Positions 1 to 6,775 of a stretch of DNA of 14,018 nucleotides are shown here, in pieces. Numbering within the stretch: position 1 is the first letter of the stretch; each line of letters begins with the position of its first letter. The stretch comes from Armatimonadota bacterium. GTDB taxonomy: Bacteria; Actinomycetota; Acidimicrobiia; Spongiisociales; UBA5794. Position numbers and translations under genes: made by a program. The stretch spans positions 1 to 14,018 of the forward strand of contig QQUL01000088.1 of assembly GCA_008501565.1 (NCBI GenBank). The letters are read 5' to 3'. The notes under the pieces were generated by a model that was not told where the DNA came from, made no database searches, and worked only from the letters and a program-made list of their open reading frames with translations.

Positions 1-365
1 GTCGCTGTCGCAAGTGTCAAGGGCAGATGTGGCTGGATCATGGCGGCAAGATCCTCAATTGTGTCCCATCCGTCCGGATCGATACCCGTGTGCCGAATGA
101 CTGACCGATACGACGCCCACGATGCACCGAGCATCTTGAAGGCTGGGAGACCGAGCCGTGTCGATTCATCCTTCACATAGAGAGCACCGATTCCGAGGCG
201 TTCGGCCAACGACGGAACCACCCGAAGTGGTGTTCGGTCGTACCCGGGAAGCCGCTGATGCAAGGTGAGCGGGTCGCGGGTCGAGGGCCTGGCTGGCGGG
301 TGTGGCGTGACCTTGTTGAGGAGGACTCTTGGATCTGAAGTTGGTTGATCAGATGTCGGTGGCAC
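1..365 (-). CDS. dpaL: Diaminopropionate ammonia-lyase (YgeX/DpaL), N-terminal part, cut by the window edge
   Basis: This PLP enzyme converts 2,3-diaminopropionate to pyruvate and two ammonia. The reverse-strand translation gives 121 residues before the window ends. It contains LHQRLPGYDRTPL (about residues 35-47), then YVKDEST and LGLPAFKMLGASWA (about 63-84), and ends at PLTLATA. These match the order and spacing of E. coli YgeX. The lysine in AFKML is residue 77 and should be the PLP Schiff-base lysine; as I recall, E. coli also uses Lys77. I chose GTG at 365 because AAGGAG lies at 380-375 with a 9-nt spacer; no other start has comparable support. It overlaps the end of the ygfK-like gene by 17 nt and is the last visible gene of the leftward operon. 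A distant alternative is another fold-type II PLP lyase such as threonine dehydratase, but the neighbours favour DpaL. Confidence 0.88.
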   Translation of the reverse strand, partial: MPPTSDQPTSDPRVLLNKVTPHPPARPSTRDPLTLHQRLPGYDRTPLRVVPSLAERLGIGALYVKDESTRLGLPAFKMLGASWASYRSVIRHTGIDPDGWDTIEDLAAMIQPHLPLTLATA

Positions 366-2124
366 GAATCGGTACTCCTTGGTCACCCGCTATGACAGCG
401 GCGAGCGTGGGGATTTCGTGTTCCCAGCCCTCGGATGCGATGGGCACGATTCCACGGCCCGATGCCACCAGCAGGAACCCTTGACCTTCGGCACCCTCAA
501 ACCGGGCCTCGTCGAGCCACAACTTCGGTTTGATCTGGGCGGGATCTCCAACCTCGGGGCAGAACGTCATGCAGTTTCCACACTCGTTGCACAGCTCGGC
601 AAACACGAGGTACTGCCAGCGACCTCCGATCTCGGAAGCGAGACGATTGGGACTCGGAAGCTTCACGAAGGCGTCGTTCGGGCACACCGTCACACACAGG
701 TTGCACGCCACACAACCCCACATTTGGAGCTCGTTGTCCACCTCACGGAGCTTCTTGGAGTTGCCCTCCTTGTTGTACAGCCCTATATCGTCGCCGACGA
801 TCGAGGCAATGTGGCTGGCAACCCAGTCACGGTGACCATTGGCACGGGCTTCGGCGAGCTTGGTTTGCTTCCAAGCGGTGAGTGAGCTTTGGCCGGATGC
901 CGCGATGTCGGCTGCCAACGCCTTGAGCGTGGGCTTGAGCCGCCCGTAGCCCCCGGGCTTGAGGAGATCGGTGCATATCGTCGCGGGCCCGACACCCATG
1001 GCGATGGTGTCCGAGACGTTCTCCTTGCGAACCCCCGCTGAAAAGCTCACAATCCGATCGCCACCCTGCCCCGGAAGATCGAAGACACCGGGAAGCTCCG
1101 TGACGAGACGATCAAGGATGGTCGATGAGATCACATGGAGGGGCGGACCGGACAGGTACATCGGGTCGTCCGGCAACCAGCCCTTCTCGTTCGACACGAC
1201 AAGCGTGTTCGAGAGCTTGATTCCGAACTTGCGACCAAGGGAATCTGCGAAGGTGCCGAGCTCTCCGATCAACGTCACAGCCCTGTCGAACTGGAGATCC
1301 GCGTCGAACGCTTCCCGTGTCACGGTCACGTCGTCGTAACCAAGCGTGTCGTGGAGCATCGACTCGACATCTTCGAAGCCGAGCAGCGTCGGGTTCAGTT
1401 TCACGATCACATCGAGATCGTGCTCTGTCATCAGGTATCGGACTATCGCATCGATCTCATCAGGGGGACAACCGTGGAACGTGGACAGTGTCAAGGTGTC
1501 GGAGATCGCCGGTGGGAATTCGAGATCTCGGAACTCGAGAAAGGGATCAGGGATCTCGGACCGAAGCGCTTCGATCCTCTCGGAGGCGTCCTTCATCGTC
1601 TCGATGAAGTTCCGAACCTTGTCAGAGGAGATCCCTTCGAGGTCATACCCCACGGACATGTCGAAGACCATGGGGCCCGTGTCGTCGCCGAGGTACTCCC
1701 GCAGTGGTTCCCACCGCTTCAGAATCTCGATGATCATCCAAGCCTTCACGTATTCGTCGATCGTCACGGGCACGGCGAGCTCTTGGCTCCATTCGATGTT
1801 GTACCCGATGGTCTCCATGTCGATACAGGGGCGGGCGATGTCGAGGTCGTCGATCACCTGCACGGTCTTGAGTTCGAAGATCCTCGACCCACCGAGCCAC
1901 GCAAGCACGATGTTCTGGGCCATCTGCGTGTGTGGTCCTGCCGCGGGACCGATCGGCGTCGCGGCAGGGCGGCCGAGGAAATCGAAGGAAAGGTCGACAT
2001 CGGGATCCGGCTTCCAGATACGGGCCGACATCAGATCGAAGATGCGGCCCCTGGTCTCCCACTCGTGAGCGATCCTGCCGAGCAGGGCTCCAAGGGACAT
2101 GGGGGTGAGTGGTGGCTGTTCCAT
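349..2124 (-). CDS. ygfK: YgfK-like Fe-S oxidoreductase lacking the FAD/NAD(P)H module
   Basis: The protein has 591 residues. Residues 1 to about 400 follow the dihydropyrimidine/dihydroorotate-dehydrogenase-like barrel of YgfK: ATPIGPAAGPHTQMAQN (55-71), FELKTVQ (83-89), MSVGYDLEG (156-164), LSTFHGCPPDEI (213-224, candidate active-site Cys219), GIKLSNTL (301-308) and TDLLKPGGYGRL (385-396). Two ferredoxin 4Fe-4S motifs follow: Cys471/474/477/481 and Cys512/515/518/522, each ending CP. E. coli YgfK has about 1030 residues because a GltD-like FAD/NAD(P)H domain lies between these parts; here a linker of about 65 residues replaces it. No GxGxxG nucleotide fold is visible. YgfK is labelled a putative selenate reductase subunit but is genetically tied to purine/uric-acid catabolism. 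It probably reduces a purine-derived ring using electrons from a partner protein. It starts at ATG 2124, two bases after the ssnA stop. Confidence 0.87.
   Translation of the reverse strand: MEQPPLTPMSLGALLGRIAHEWETRGRIFDLMSARIWKPDPDVDLSFDFLGRPAATPIGPAAGPHTQMAQNIVLAWLGGSRIFELKTVQVIDDLDIARPCIDMETIGYNIEWSQELAVPVTIDEYVKAWMIIEILKRWEPLREYLGDDTGPMVFDMSVGYDLEGISSDKVRNFIETMKDASERIEALRSEIPDPFLEFRDLEFPPAISDTLTLSTFHGCPPDEIDAIVRYLMTEHDLDVIVKLNPTLLGFEDVESMLHDTLGYDDVTVTREAFDADLQFDRAVTLIGELGTFADSLGRKFGIKLSNTLVVSNEKGWLPDDPMYLSGPPLHVISSTILDRLVTELPGVFDLPGQGGDRIVSFSAGVRKENVSDTIAMGVGPATICTDLLKPGGYGRLKPTLKALAADIAASGQSSLTAWKQTKLAEARANGHRDWVASHIASIVGDDIGLYNKEGNSKKLREVDNELQMWGCVACNLCVTVCPNDAFVKLPSPNRLASEIGGRWQYLVFAELCNECGNCMTFCPEVGDPAQIKPKLWLDEARFEGAEGQGFLLVASGRGIVPIASEGWEHEIPTLAAVIAGDQGVPIRATDI
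375..380 (-). promoter_or_regulatory. Ribosome binding site for dpaL
   Basis: The minus strand reads AAGGAG here, nine bases upstream of GTG at 365. It lies inside the last codons of the ygfK-like gene, so dpaL initiation is probably translationally coupled. This site fixes the dpaL start. Confidence 0.7.
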
Positions 2125-2126
2125 AT

Positions 2127-3143
2127 CTACAGCCTCGCGTGGAGACGCCGCGCCTGCTCGGCGGCCTTGGCCCGGATCTCGGCACCGTCGACTCGGGTGG
2201 TAACGCCGTCCTTGAGAACGGTCTCGCCATCAACGACGATCTCGAGTGGTCGCACGCCGGGTGTGAACGCCAGATGCCACGGTTCCACCGGGTCATAGGA
2301 CCAGGTCACACGATCCGAGCGAGCCTCCGGGAAGAGGTCCCAGCCCGTCTCGAGCCAACCCCACGCCGTATCGGGAGTGGCGGTCACATCCGATTCGCGG
2401 TGCTTGAGGTATGCGGCGCGGAACGATCCGAGCATGTCTCCCCCGATGCCATCGGTTCCAAGAGCGACCGGGTTTGGGAACCGACTCGGGTTGGCGTAGC
2501 CAACCGAGTTGTTCATGTTCGATTCGGGGTTGTGGAGGACGGTTCCCGACAGCGGGCGATCAAGGCCAATGGCGTGGGCGATCAACCACGAGTCGTCGGC
2601 CACATCAGCCAGCCGGTCTCCTGCCCCCGCATCCTCGGGTCCTTCGTGGACATGGATGTGGACTCCGGCATCCATGTCGTTGGCGAGTCCACAGACGGCA
2701 TCGAGGGTGTCATCTGAAAGCGTGAAACAGGCGTGCGCCCCAACCCATCCCCTTCCACCGTCGGACAGGAACCTGCGGTTCTCTTCGATGCCACGCTTGG
2801 CACCGTCGGCACCGTTTCGATCCGTGACCTCATAGGCACATGCGACACGGACACCAATTTCGGCGCATGCATCGGCAATCACCGAGAGCGACCCCTCGAT
2901 CGCGTTGGGTGCCGAATGGTGGTCGATGATCGCCGTGGTTCCGCGTTCGAGAGCTTCGAGAGCACCGAGCATCGCTGACCAGCGGGTCATTTCCTCGTCG
3001 AGCGCCAAGTCGAGCCTCCACCACACCTGTTCAAGGATTTCGAGGAAGGTCTTCGGGGTCTTGGGCGGTGCGGGCATTCCGCGGGCAAGTGCCGAGTAGA
3101 GGTGATGATGGGCACAAACCAACCCCGGTGTCACCGCCGACAC
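2127..3143 (-). CDS. ssnA: SsnA-like metal-dependent amidohydrolase, shortened
   Basis: This is an amidohydrolase-superfamily enzyme of the SsnA/guanine-deaminase type, probably opening or deaminating a purine-derived ring. It starts directly at PGLVCAHHHLYS, giving metal ligands His12/His14. Further conserved parts are WWRLDLALDEE, IIDHHSAPNAIEGSL, VHIHVHEG (His164, Glu167), LIAHAIG (His190), NPESNMNNSVGY and ALGTDGIGGDM (Asp221). The length is 338 residues against about 440 for E. coli SsnA. The first 50-60 residues (N-terminal strands of the composite domain) are absent, and the C-terminal third is compacted. The only usable start is GTG 3143: the same frame has TGA at 3161-3159, and no start codon lies between. 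The start is two bases after the stop of the upstream molybdenum hydroxylase, so translation is probably coupled. The ORF is intact and the visible catalytic residues remain, which argues against a pseudogene. The substrate is inferred from context. Confidence 0.85.
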   Translation of the reverse strand: MSAVTPGLVCAHHHLYSALARGMPAPPKTPKTFLEILEQVWWRLDLALDEEMTRWSAMLGALEALERGTTAIIDHHSAPNAIEGSLSVIADACAEIGVRVACAYEVTDRNGADGAKRGIEENRRFLSDGGRGWVGAHACFTLSDDTLDAVCGLANDMDAGVHIHVHEGPEDAGAGDRLADVADDSWLIAHAIGLDRPLSGTVLHNPESNMNNSVGYANPSRFPNPVALGTDGIGGDMLGSFRAAYLKHRESDVTATPDTAWGWLETGWDLFPEARSDRVTWSYDPVEPWHLAFTPGVRPLEIVVDGETVLKDGVTTRVDGAEIRAKAAEQARRLHARL

Positions 3144-3145
3144 GA

Positions 3146-5719
3146 CTACGCGCCGATCTCAAGGGGTTGGTGAACATCCATCGGAAGTCTGGTTCTCCAT
3201 TTCCCGTCGACCGCCTTGTAGGCGGCTGCCACCGCCCCGGCTGTGGGAACAAGCCCTATCTCTCCAACACCCTTGATCCCGAACGGTGAACGAGGTTGGG
3301 GCACCTCAACGAGGATCACTTCGACATCTGGCATGTCCTTGGGACGGATGATGTTCAGTTGCCGCAACGTCGAAAACATCGGCATCCCTTCGTCGTCGGC
3401 TGGGAACTCCTCGGAAAGCGCGTATCCGAGTCCCATGTGGACCGCACCTTCCACCTGCCCGGCCGCGAGAATCGGGTTGATCGCCTTTCCCACGTCGTGT
3501 GCCGCGATCACCTTCTCGATTCTTCCCGTGTCGGGGTCAGCGATGATGACCTGGCTTGCGTATCCGAACGCCGAGTGGATAGTCGGGTTGTCGAGACCGT
3601 CGTTGATGCTGTTCGTCCAATCCACGGTGTATGACCCGAGATAGTCCACACCCGGTTTACAGCCGTCAGCGAGTGCAGCCCTGCATGCGTCCTCTGTGGA
3701 GCCGGCTGCCATGAGCGTGCCTCGAGATCCAGTGGTTTGACCGGCAGAGAGATCCCGTGTCGTGTCCACAACAACGGTGATCCGGTTCGGATCGATGCCG
3801 AGCACATCGGCGGCCACCTGTAGAGCAACCGTGTGCACACCCTGACCCATTTCTGTCCATGCGTGCCGAACCTCGACCGTTCCGTCCTCCTCGAATCTGA
3901 CAACGCCTTTCGCCACCTCAACGAACCCGTTGCCAAGTCCGGAATTCTTGATCGCCGCACCGATGCCGACTGCTTTGCCTGCCTCGATCGCAGCGTCGTA
4001 GTGAGGCTTGACGGCGTTGAGGCATTCGAGGATTCCCGCTGTCCCCTCGTCCATGATCTGGCCGGGACCCCACACACTCCCGGGCCTCACAACATTCAGA
4101 GCCCTGATCTCCCATGACGAGATACCCACCTTTTCGGCAAGCCTGTCGATGCAGCCCTCGGTTGCGAACTGTGCCTGATTGGCTCCGAAGCCCCGGAAGG
4201 CGCCGCACACCGGGTTGTTGGTGCGAACAGCGACTGCTTTCACATCGACGTTCTCAACGGCGTACGGTCCGCACGCGTGGCCAGCCGCTCGCTCGAGCAC
4301 CTTCATGCCCACGGAGGCGTAGGGACCCGAATCACCGATCATGCGCGCCTTCACCGCGGTGACTCGGCCGTTCTCATCGCATCCCATCCACATCTCGGTG
4401 CGGATCGGGTGACGTTTTGCGTGCATGAGGAACGACTCTGGCCGCGTGAGGGTGCATTTGACGGGCTTCCCGAGGACGTGGGCTGCCAGCGCGGCGTGAC
4501 CCTGATTCGACATGTCCTCCTTCCCCCCAAACGCTCCACCGTTGCTGACCAATTCAACGATCACCTTCGTGGGATCGAGTCCGAGAACGGCAGCGATCTG
4601 ATCCCGGTCGTCCCATACTCCTTGGCCACCCGAATACACGTGGAGCGACCCGTCCTCCTTCGGTACCGCGATCGTCGATTCGGGTTCGAGAAATGCATGC
4701 TCGACCCGCTGGGTCTCGAACACCTCATGCACCACATGGGCCGCCGATGTGAGTGCAGCGTCAGTGTCACCGCGGGAGTACACGCTCTCGGACAGGACGT
4801 TTCCTTCAAGCGTCCACACGGCGTCTTCATCGGATGCCAATGCAGCATCGACGTCCGTGAAGGGTGTAAGGACTTCGTACTCGATATCGACCAGTTCGGC
4901 CGCTTCCCGTGCCGTGAGCATGTCATCGGCAACCACGATGGCGACGACATCACCTCGATAGGAGGTGCGACCGCCGACGGGAATCATGACCGGCCAGTCC
5001 TTGTGGATGATCCCGACGCGCAGATCCCCGGGGATGTCGTCGCTGGTGAGCACCGATACGACACCCGGGTGGGCAAGTGCTCGGGTCGGATCGATCGAAA
5101 CAACGTCGGCTCGTGCATGGTCGGTGAACCGCAGCGCCGCGTGGAGCATGCCCTCGATGTGGATGTCATCGACGAAGCCGCGGTCGCCAAGGGTGAGTTC
5201 ATTCGCCTCGTACTTGACGCCGTCACCGCCGATCTTCCCAGACCGCGTTCGAACGGGAATGGCCTCGCCCGAGGCAAGCAGCTCGACCGCTTCGACGATC
5301 TTCGTGTATCCCGTGCAGCGGCACAGATGGGCGCCGAGCCTCCCCTGGATCGTCGTCCTGTCGAGCTCGGTTCCCTTCTGATCAATCAACGCCTTGGCCC
5401 GTACGACAATCCCGGGTGTGCAGAAGCCACATTGGAGTGCACCGGTCGCGGCGAAGGCGTTCGCATAGCGGGCACGCTCGCCCACGTCGAAGCCTTCAAG
5501 GGTCACGATCGGTTTGTCGGCGACCTTCTCGAGGGACATGACGCAGCTTGCCATCGCCTTGCCATCGACCAACACGGTGCATGCGCCGCACTGTCCCGAC
5601 GGTGAACATCCGTCTTTGGGCGAAGTGATTCCAAGTCCGTCGCGGAGGGCGGAGAGGAGGTGGGGATGGACTTCATCCACCTCGTGGATCTCGCCGTTGA
5701 CGTTCAATGAGATGGTCAC
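3146..5719 (-). CDS. XdhD / selenium-dependent-type molybdenum hydroxylase with fused 2Fe-2S domains
   Basis: This 857-residue xanthine-dehydrogenase-family protein has no FAD domain. Residues 1-155 hold a plant-type 2Fe-2S domain (Cys38/44/47/59) and the four-helix 2Fe-2S domain (Cys97/100 and Cys133/135 in CGFCTPG and CRCTGY). Residues from about 175 onward are the molybdopterin-cytosine-dinucleotide part: GGAFGGKEDM (394-403), CGAFRGFGANQ (505-515), EMGQGVHT (623-630), DVGKAINPILAAGQVEGA (742-759) and FGIKGVGE (813-820), with Glu820 as the expected catalytic base. Length and architecture fit the Se-dependent xanthine dehydrogenase family found beside ygfK and ssnA. Unlike E. coli XdhD, as I recall it, the cluster cysteines are all intact. 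The start is GTG 5719, overlapping the previous stop by 4 nt (GTGA), with a GGAGG-rich stretch upstream. It probably hydroxylates a purine. An FAD partner (YgfM type) is not encoded in this operon. Confidence 0.9.
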   Translation of the reverse strand: MTISLNVNGEIHEVDEVHPHLLSALRDGLGITSPKDGCSPSGQCGACTVLVDGKAMASCVMSLEKVADKPIVTLEGFDVGERARYANAFAATGALQCGFCTPGIVVRAKALIDQKGTELDRTTIQGRLGAHLCRCTGYTKIVEAVELLASGEAIPVRTRSGKIGGDGVKYEANELTLGDRGFVDDIHIEGMLHAALRFTDHARADVVSIDPTRALAHPGVVSVLTSDDIPGDLRVGIIHKDWPVMIPVGGRTSYRGDVVAIVVADDMLTAREAAELVDIEYEVLTPFTDVDAALASDEDAVWTLEGNVLSESVYSRGDTDAALTSAAHVVHEVFETQRVEHAFLEPESTIAVPKEDGSLHVYSGGQGVWDDRDQIAAVLGLDPTKVIVELVSNGGAFGGKEDMSNQGHAALAAHVLGKPVKCTLTRPESFLMHAKRHPIRTEMWMGCDENGRVTAVKARMIGDSGPYASVGMKVLERAAGHACGPYAVENVDVKAVAVRTNNPVCGAFRGFGANQAQFATEGCIDRLAEKVGISSWEIRALNVVRPGSVWGPGQIMDEGTAGILECLNAVKPHYDAAIEAGKAVGIGAAIKNSGLGNGFVEVAKGVVRFEEDGTVEVRHAWTEMGQGVHTVALQVAADVLGIDPNRITVVVDTTRDLSAGQTTGSRGTLMAAGSTEDACRAALADGCKPGVDYLGSYTVDWTNSINDGLDNPTIHSAFGYASQVIIADPDTGRIEKVIAAHDVGKAINPILAAGQVEGAVHMGLGYALSEEFPADDEGMPMFSTLRQLNIIRPKDMPDVEVILVEVPQPRSPFGIKGVGEIGLVPTAGAVAAAYKAVDGKWRTRLPMDVHQPLEIGA

Positions 5720-6645
5720 GCGCCTCCTCCCTCTTCGGCGATCAGGCGGTAGTGCTTGGGGATCCGATATCGATCGAAGTCGAAGAGCGTGTTGTTGTAG
5801 AACGAGCAGAAGTCGAGGTCGAGACGGGCAACTGCCACCTCGTCACCGGTCGTGATGCACTGGGCGACGATCTGTCCGGATGGGGCAAAGATCGCGGTTT
5901 GGGCGAGCGAATCGACACCTTCCTCGATGCCGCCCTTTGCCACCCCGACGACGTATGTTCCGTTCTGGTAGGCACCCGCGGCCAGTACGAGGTGGTTGTG
6001 GAAACCCGCAAGCGCGTTCTGCTGCGGATCAGGTTCGTAATGCAGTGGTGTGTTGTATCCAATGAGAATCAGCTCGACGCCTTTGAGGCCCATGACGCGA
6101 TATGTCTCTGGCCACCGTCGATCGTTGCAAATCGCCATGCCGACCCGCCCACCAAAGGCATTCCACACTTCGAACCCGTCGGGGCCCGGTTCGAAGTAGT
6201 GGCGTTCGGCATGTTGGAAGGGTCGTCCCGGCTCATTGCTCTCGTGCCCGGGGATGTGGACCTTTCGGTACTTGCCGACCGTGGTCCCATCCCTCTCGAC
6301 GAGGATCTGGGTGTTGTAGCGATGGCGGGTTCCGTCCGCTCCGACGACGAGTTCGGCATACCCGAGTGAGAACCCGACACCCAGTTCCTTTGCACGATCA
6401 AACAGCGGCTGGGTCGCTGTATTGGGCATGTCAGCTTCGAACCACGACTCCATCTCGTCAGCGTCATCGGTGAACCACCGCGGGAAGAAGGTTGTCAGTG
6501 CCAGCTCAGGAAACACAACAAGCTCACATCCACGCGATGCTGCATCTTCGAGGAGGCTTGTCAAACGGACCACACAATCCGCTCGCGATTCGTCCCTCCC
6601 AATGGGGCCCATCTGGGCCGCGCCAACGGTGAGATGCCGAGCCAC
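5716..6645 (-). CDS. N-carbamoyl-D-amino-acid amidohydrolase (D-carbamoylase), nitrilase superfamily
   Basis: The 309-residue protein follows the Agrobacterium D-carbamoylase (about 304 residues) almost end to end: FPELALTTFFPRW, GVGFSLGYAELV, KYRKVHIPGHE, RPFQHAERHYFEPG, AICNDRRWPETYRVMGLKG and GSYQNG-like AGAYQNGTYV. The catalytic triad is Glu47, Lys128 and Cys173. His145 and Arg176/Arg177 appear to match the substrate-carboxylate contacts described for the Agrobacterium enzyme. It hydrolyses an N-carbamoyl amino acid to the amino acid, CO2 and ammonia in the cytoplasm. GTG at 6645 is preferred over an in-frame ATG at 6711: AGGAG lies eight bases upstream of 6645, homology begins just after it, and the longer start would run through the palindromic promoter region. 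It is the first gene of the leftward operon. The native substrate could be a ureido intermediate of purine breakdown. Confidence 0.9.
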   Translation of the reverse strand: MARHLTVGAAQMGPIGRDESRADCVVRLTSLLEDAASRGCELVVFPELALTTFFPRWFTDDADEMESWFEADMPNTATQPLFDRAKELGVGFSLGYAELVVGADGTRHRYNTQILVERDGTTVGKYRKVHIPGHESNEPGRPFQHAERHYFEPGPDGFEVWNAFGGRVGMAICNDRRWPETYRVMGLKGVELILIGYNTPLHYEPDPQQNALAGFHNHLVLAAGAYQNGTYVVGVAKGGIEEGVDSLAQTAIFAPSGQIVAQCITTGDEVAVARLDLDFCSFYNNTLFDFDRYRIPKHYRLIAEEGGGA

Positions 6646-6653
6646 GGTGTCCT

Positions 6654-6658
6654 CTCCT
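6654..6658 (-). promoter_or_regulatory. Ribosome binding site for the D-carbamoylase gene
   Basis: AGGAG on the minus strand, eight bases before GTG 6645, within a purine-rich run. It supports the shorter start over ATG 6711. Confidence 0.65.
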
Positions 6659-6664
6659 GTCCTG

Positions 6665-6679
6665 GATTTGGTGCAAATC
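6665..6679. promoter_or_regulatory. Third palindrome, possible operator over the leftward transcription start
   Basis: GATTTG-GTG-CAAATC is a perfect 6-3-6 inverted repeat with arms of different sequence from sites 1 and 2. It lies just downstream of the proposed leftward -10, near the expected transcription start, where a bound repressor would block only the leftward operon. It could be chance; the arms are short. Confidence 0.35.
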
Positions 6680-6681
6680 TG

Positions 6682-6711
6682 ATTGTTGTCAGCTGCTTTA
6701 CATTTTGTCAA
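6682..6711 (-). promoter_or_regulatory. Candidate sigma70-type promoter, leftward operon
   Basis: On the minus strand TTGACA occupies 6711-6706, followed by an 18-base spacer and AACAAT at 6687-6682 (four of six matches). The -35 is an arm of palindrome site 1. The -10 is weak, so this call is tentative. Confidence 0.3.
6697..6711. promoter_or_regulatory. Candidate operator, near-perfect palindrome (site 1)
   Basis: TTTACA-TTT-TGTCAA differs from site 2 by one base in the left arm. Its right arm read on the minus strand is TTGACA, a consensus -35 for the leftward promoter. With site 2 it forms a tandem operator. Confidence 0.55.
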
Positions 6712-6718
6712 ATTGGCT

Positions 6719-6733
6719 TTGACATTTTGTCAA
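6719..6733. promoter_or_regulatory. Candidate operator, perfect palindrome (site 2)
   Basis: TTGACA-TTT-TGTCAA is a perfect 6-3-6 inverted repeat. Its left arm equals a consensus -35 for the rightward promoter. It shares the 12-mer ACATTTTGTCAA with site 1, exactly 22 bp away, so a dimer on each site would sit on the same DNA face. The binding protein is unknown; the HTH protein encoded at 7851-8219 is a candidate. Confidence 0.6.
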
Positions 6734-6746
6734 GATACCGTTTAGT
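6719..6746 (+). promoter_or_regulatory. Candidate sigma70-type promoter, rightward operon
   Basis: TTGACA at 6719-6724, a 16-base spacer, then TTTAGT at 6741-6746 (four of six matches to TATAAT). The start of transcription would fall near 6753, leaving a leader of about 20 nt. The -35 is fully inside palindrome site 2, so regulation by occlusion is likely if the site is bound by a repressor. Confidence 0.4.
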
Positions 6747-6761
6747 GTCAACCAAGGAATC

Positions 6762-6768
6762 AAAGGAG
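6762..6768 (+). promoter_or_regulatory. Strong ribosome binding site for the first rightward gene
   Basis: AAAGGAG seven bases before ATG 6776. It is the best Shine-Dalgarno on the plus strand here and fits a lead gene with no upstream coupling. Confidence 0.75.
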
Positions 6769-6775
6769 AAACGCC

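Larger units (their letters stand above)
6646..6775. promoter_or_regulatory. Divergent control region between the two operons
   Basis: This 130-bp stretch is the only real intergenic region in the window and is visibly AT-rich against its GC-rich surroundings. It must drive both operons, since all other junctions are coupled. It holds three 15-bp perfect or near-perfect palindromes with a 6-3-6 layout (6665-6679, 6697-6711, 6719-6733) and candidate promoters in both directions. TGTCAA half-sites recur at 6706, 6728 and 6746. No RNA gene or riboswitch fold was recognised. Confidence 0.75.

Noticed and set aside
1135..2298. Long open plus-strand frame opposite the ygfK-like gene (and similar ones at 4277-5605 and 5707-6369)
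   Set aside because: No recognisable domains or ribosome binding sites. They are antisense shadows of strongly conserved minus-strand genes in GC-rich DNA.
3144..3252. Frameshifted N-terminus of ssnA hidden in the end of the hydroxylase gene
   Set aside because: The same frame meets TGA at 3161-3159, and the overlapping reverse frame encodes no amidohydrolase-like sequence, so I treat the short start as real.
3146..5719. Selenocysteine insertion in the Se-dependent-type hydroxylase
   Set aside because: The frame has no internal TGA. This family carries selenium as a labile cofactor, not as selenocysteine.
6646..6711. Extended N-terminus of the D-carbamoylase from ATG 6711
   Set aside because: It would translate through palindromes and promoter-like DNA, has no family similarity, and lacks the AGGAG that precedes GTG 6645.
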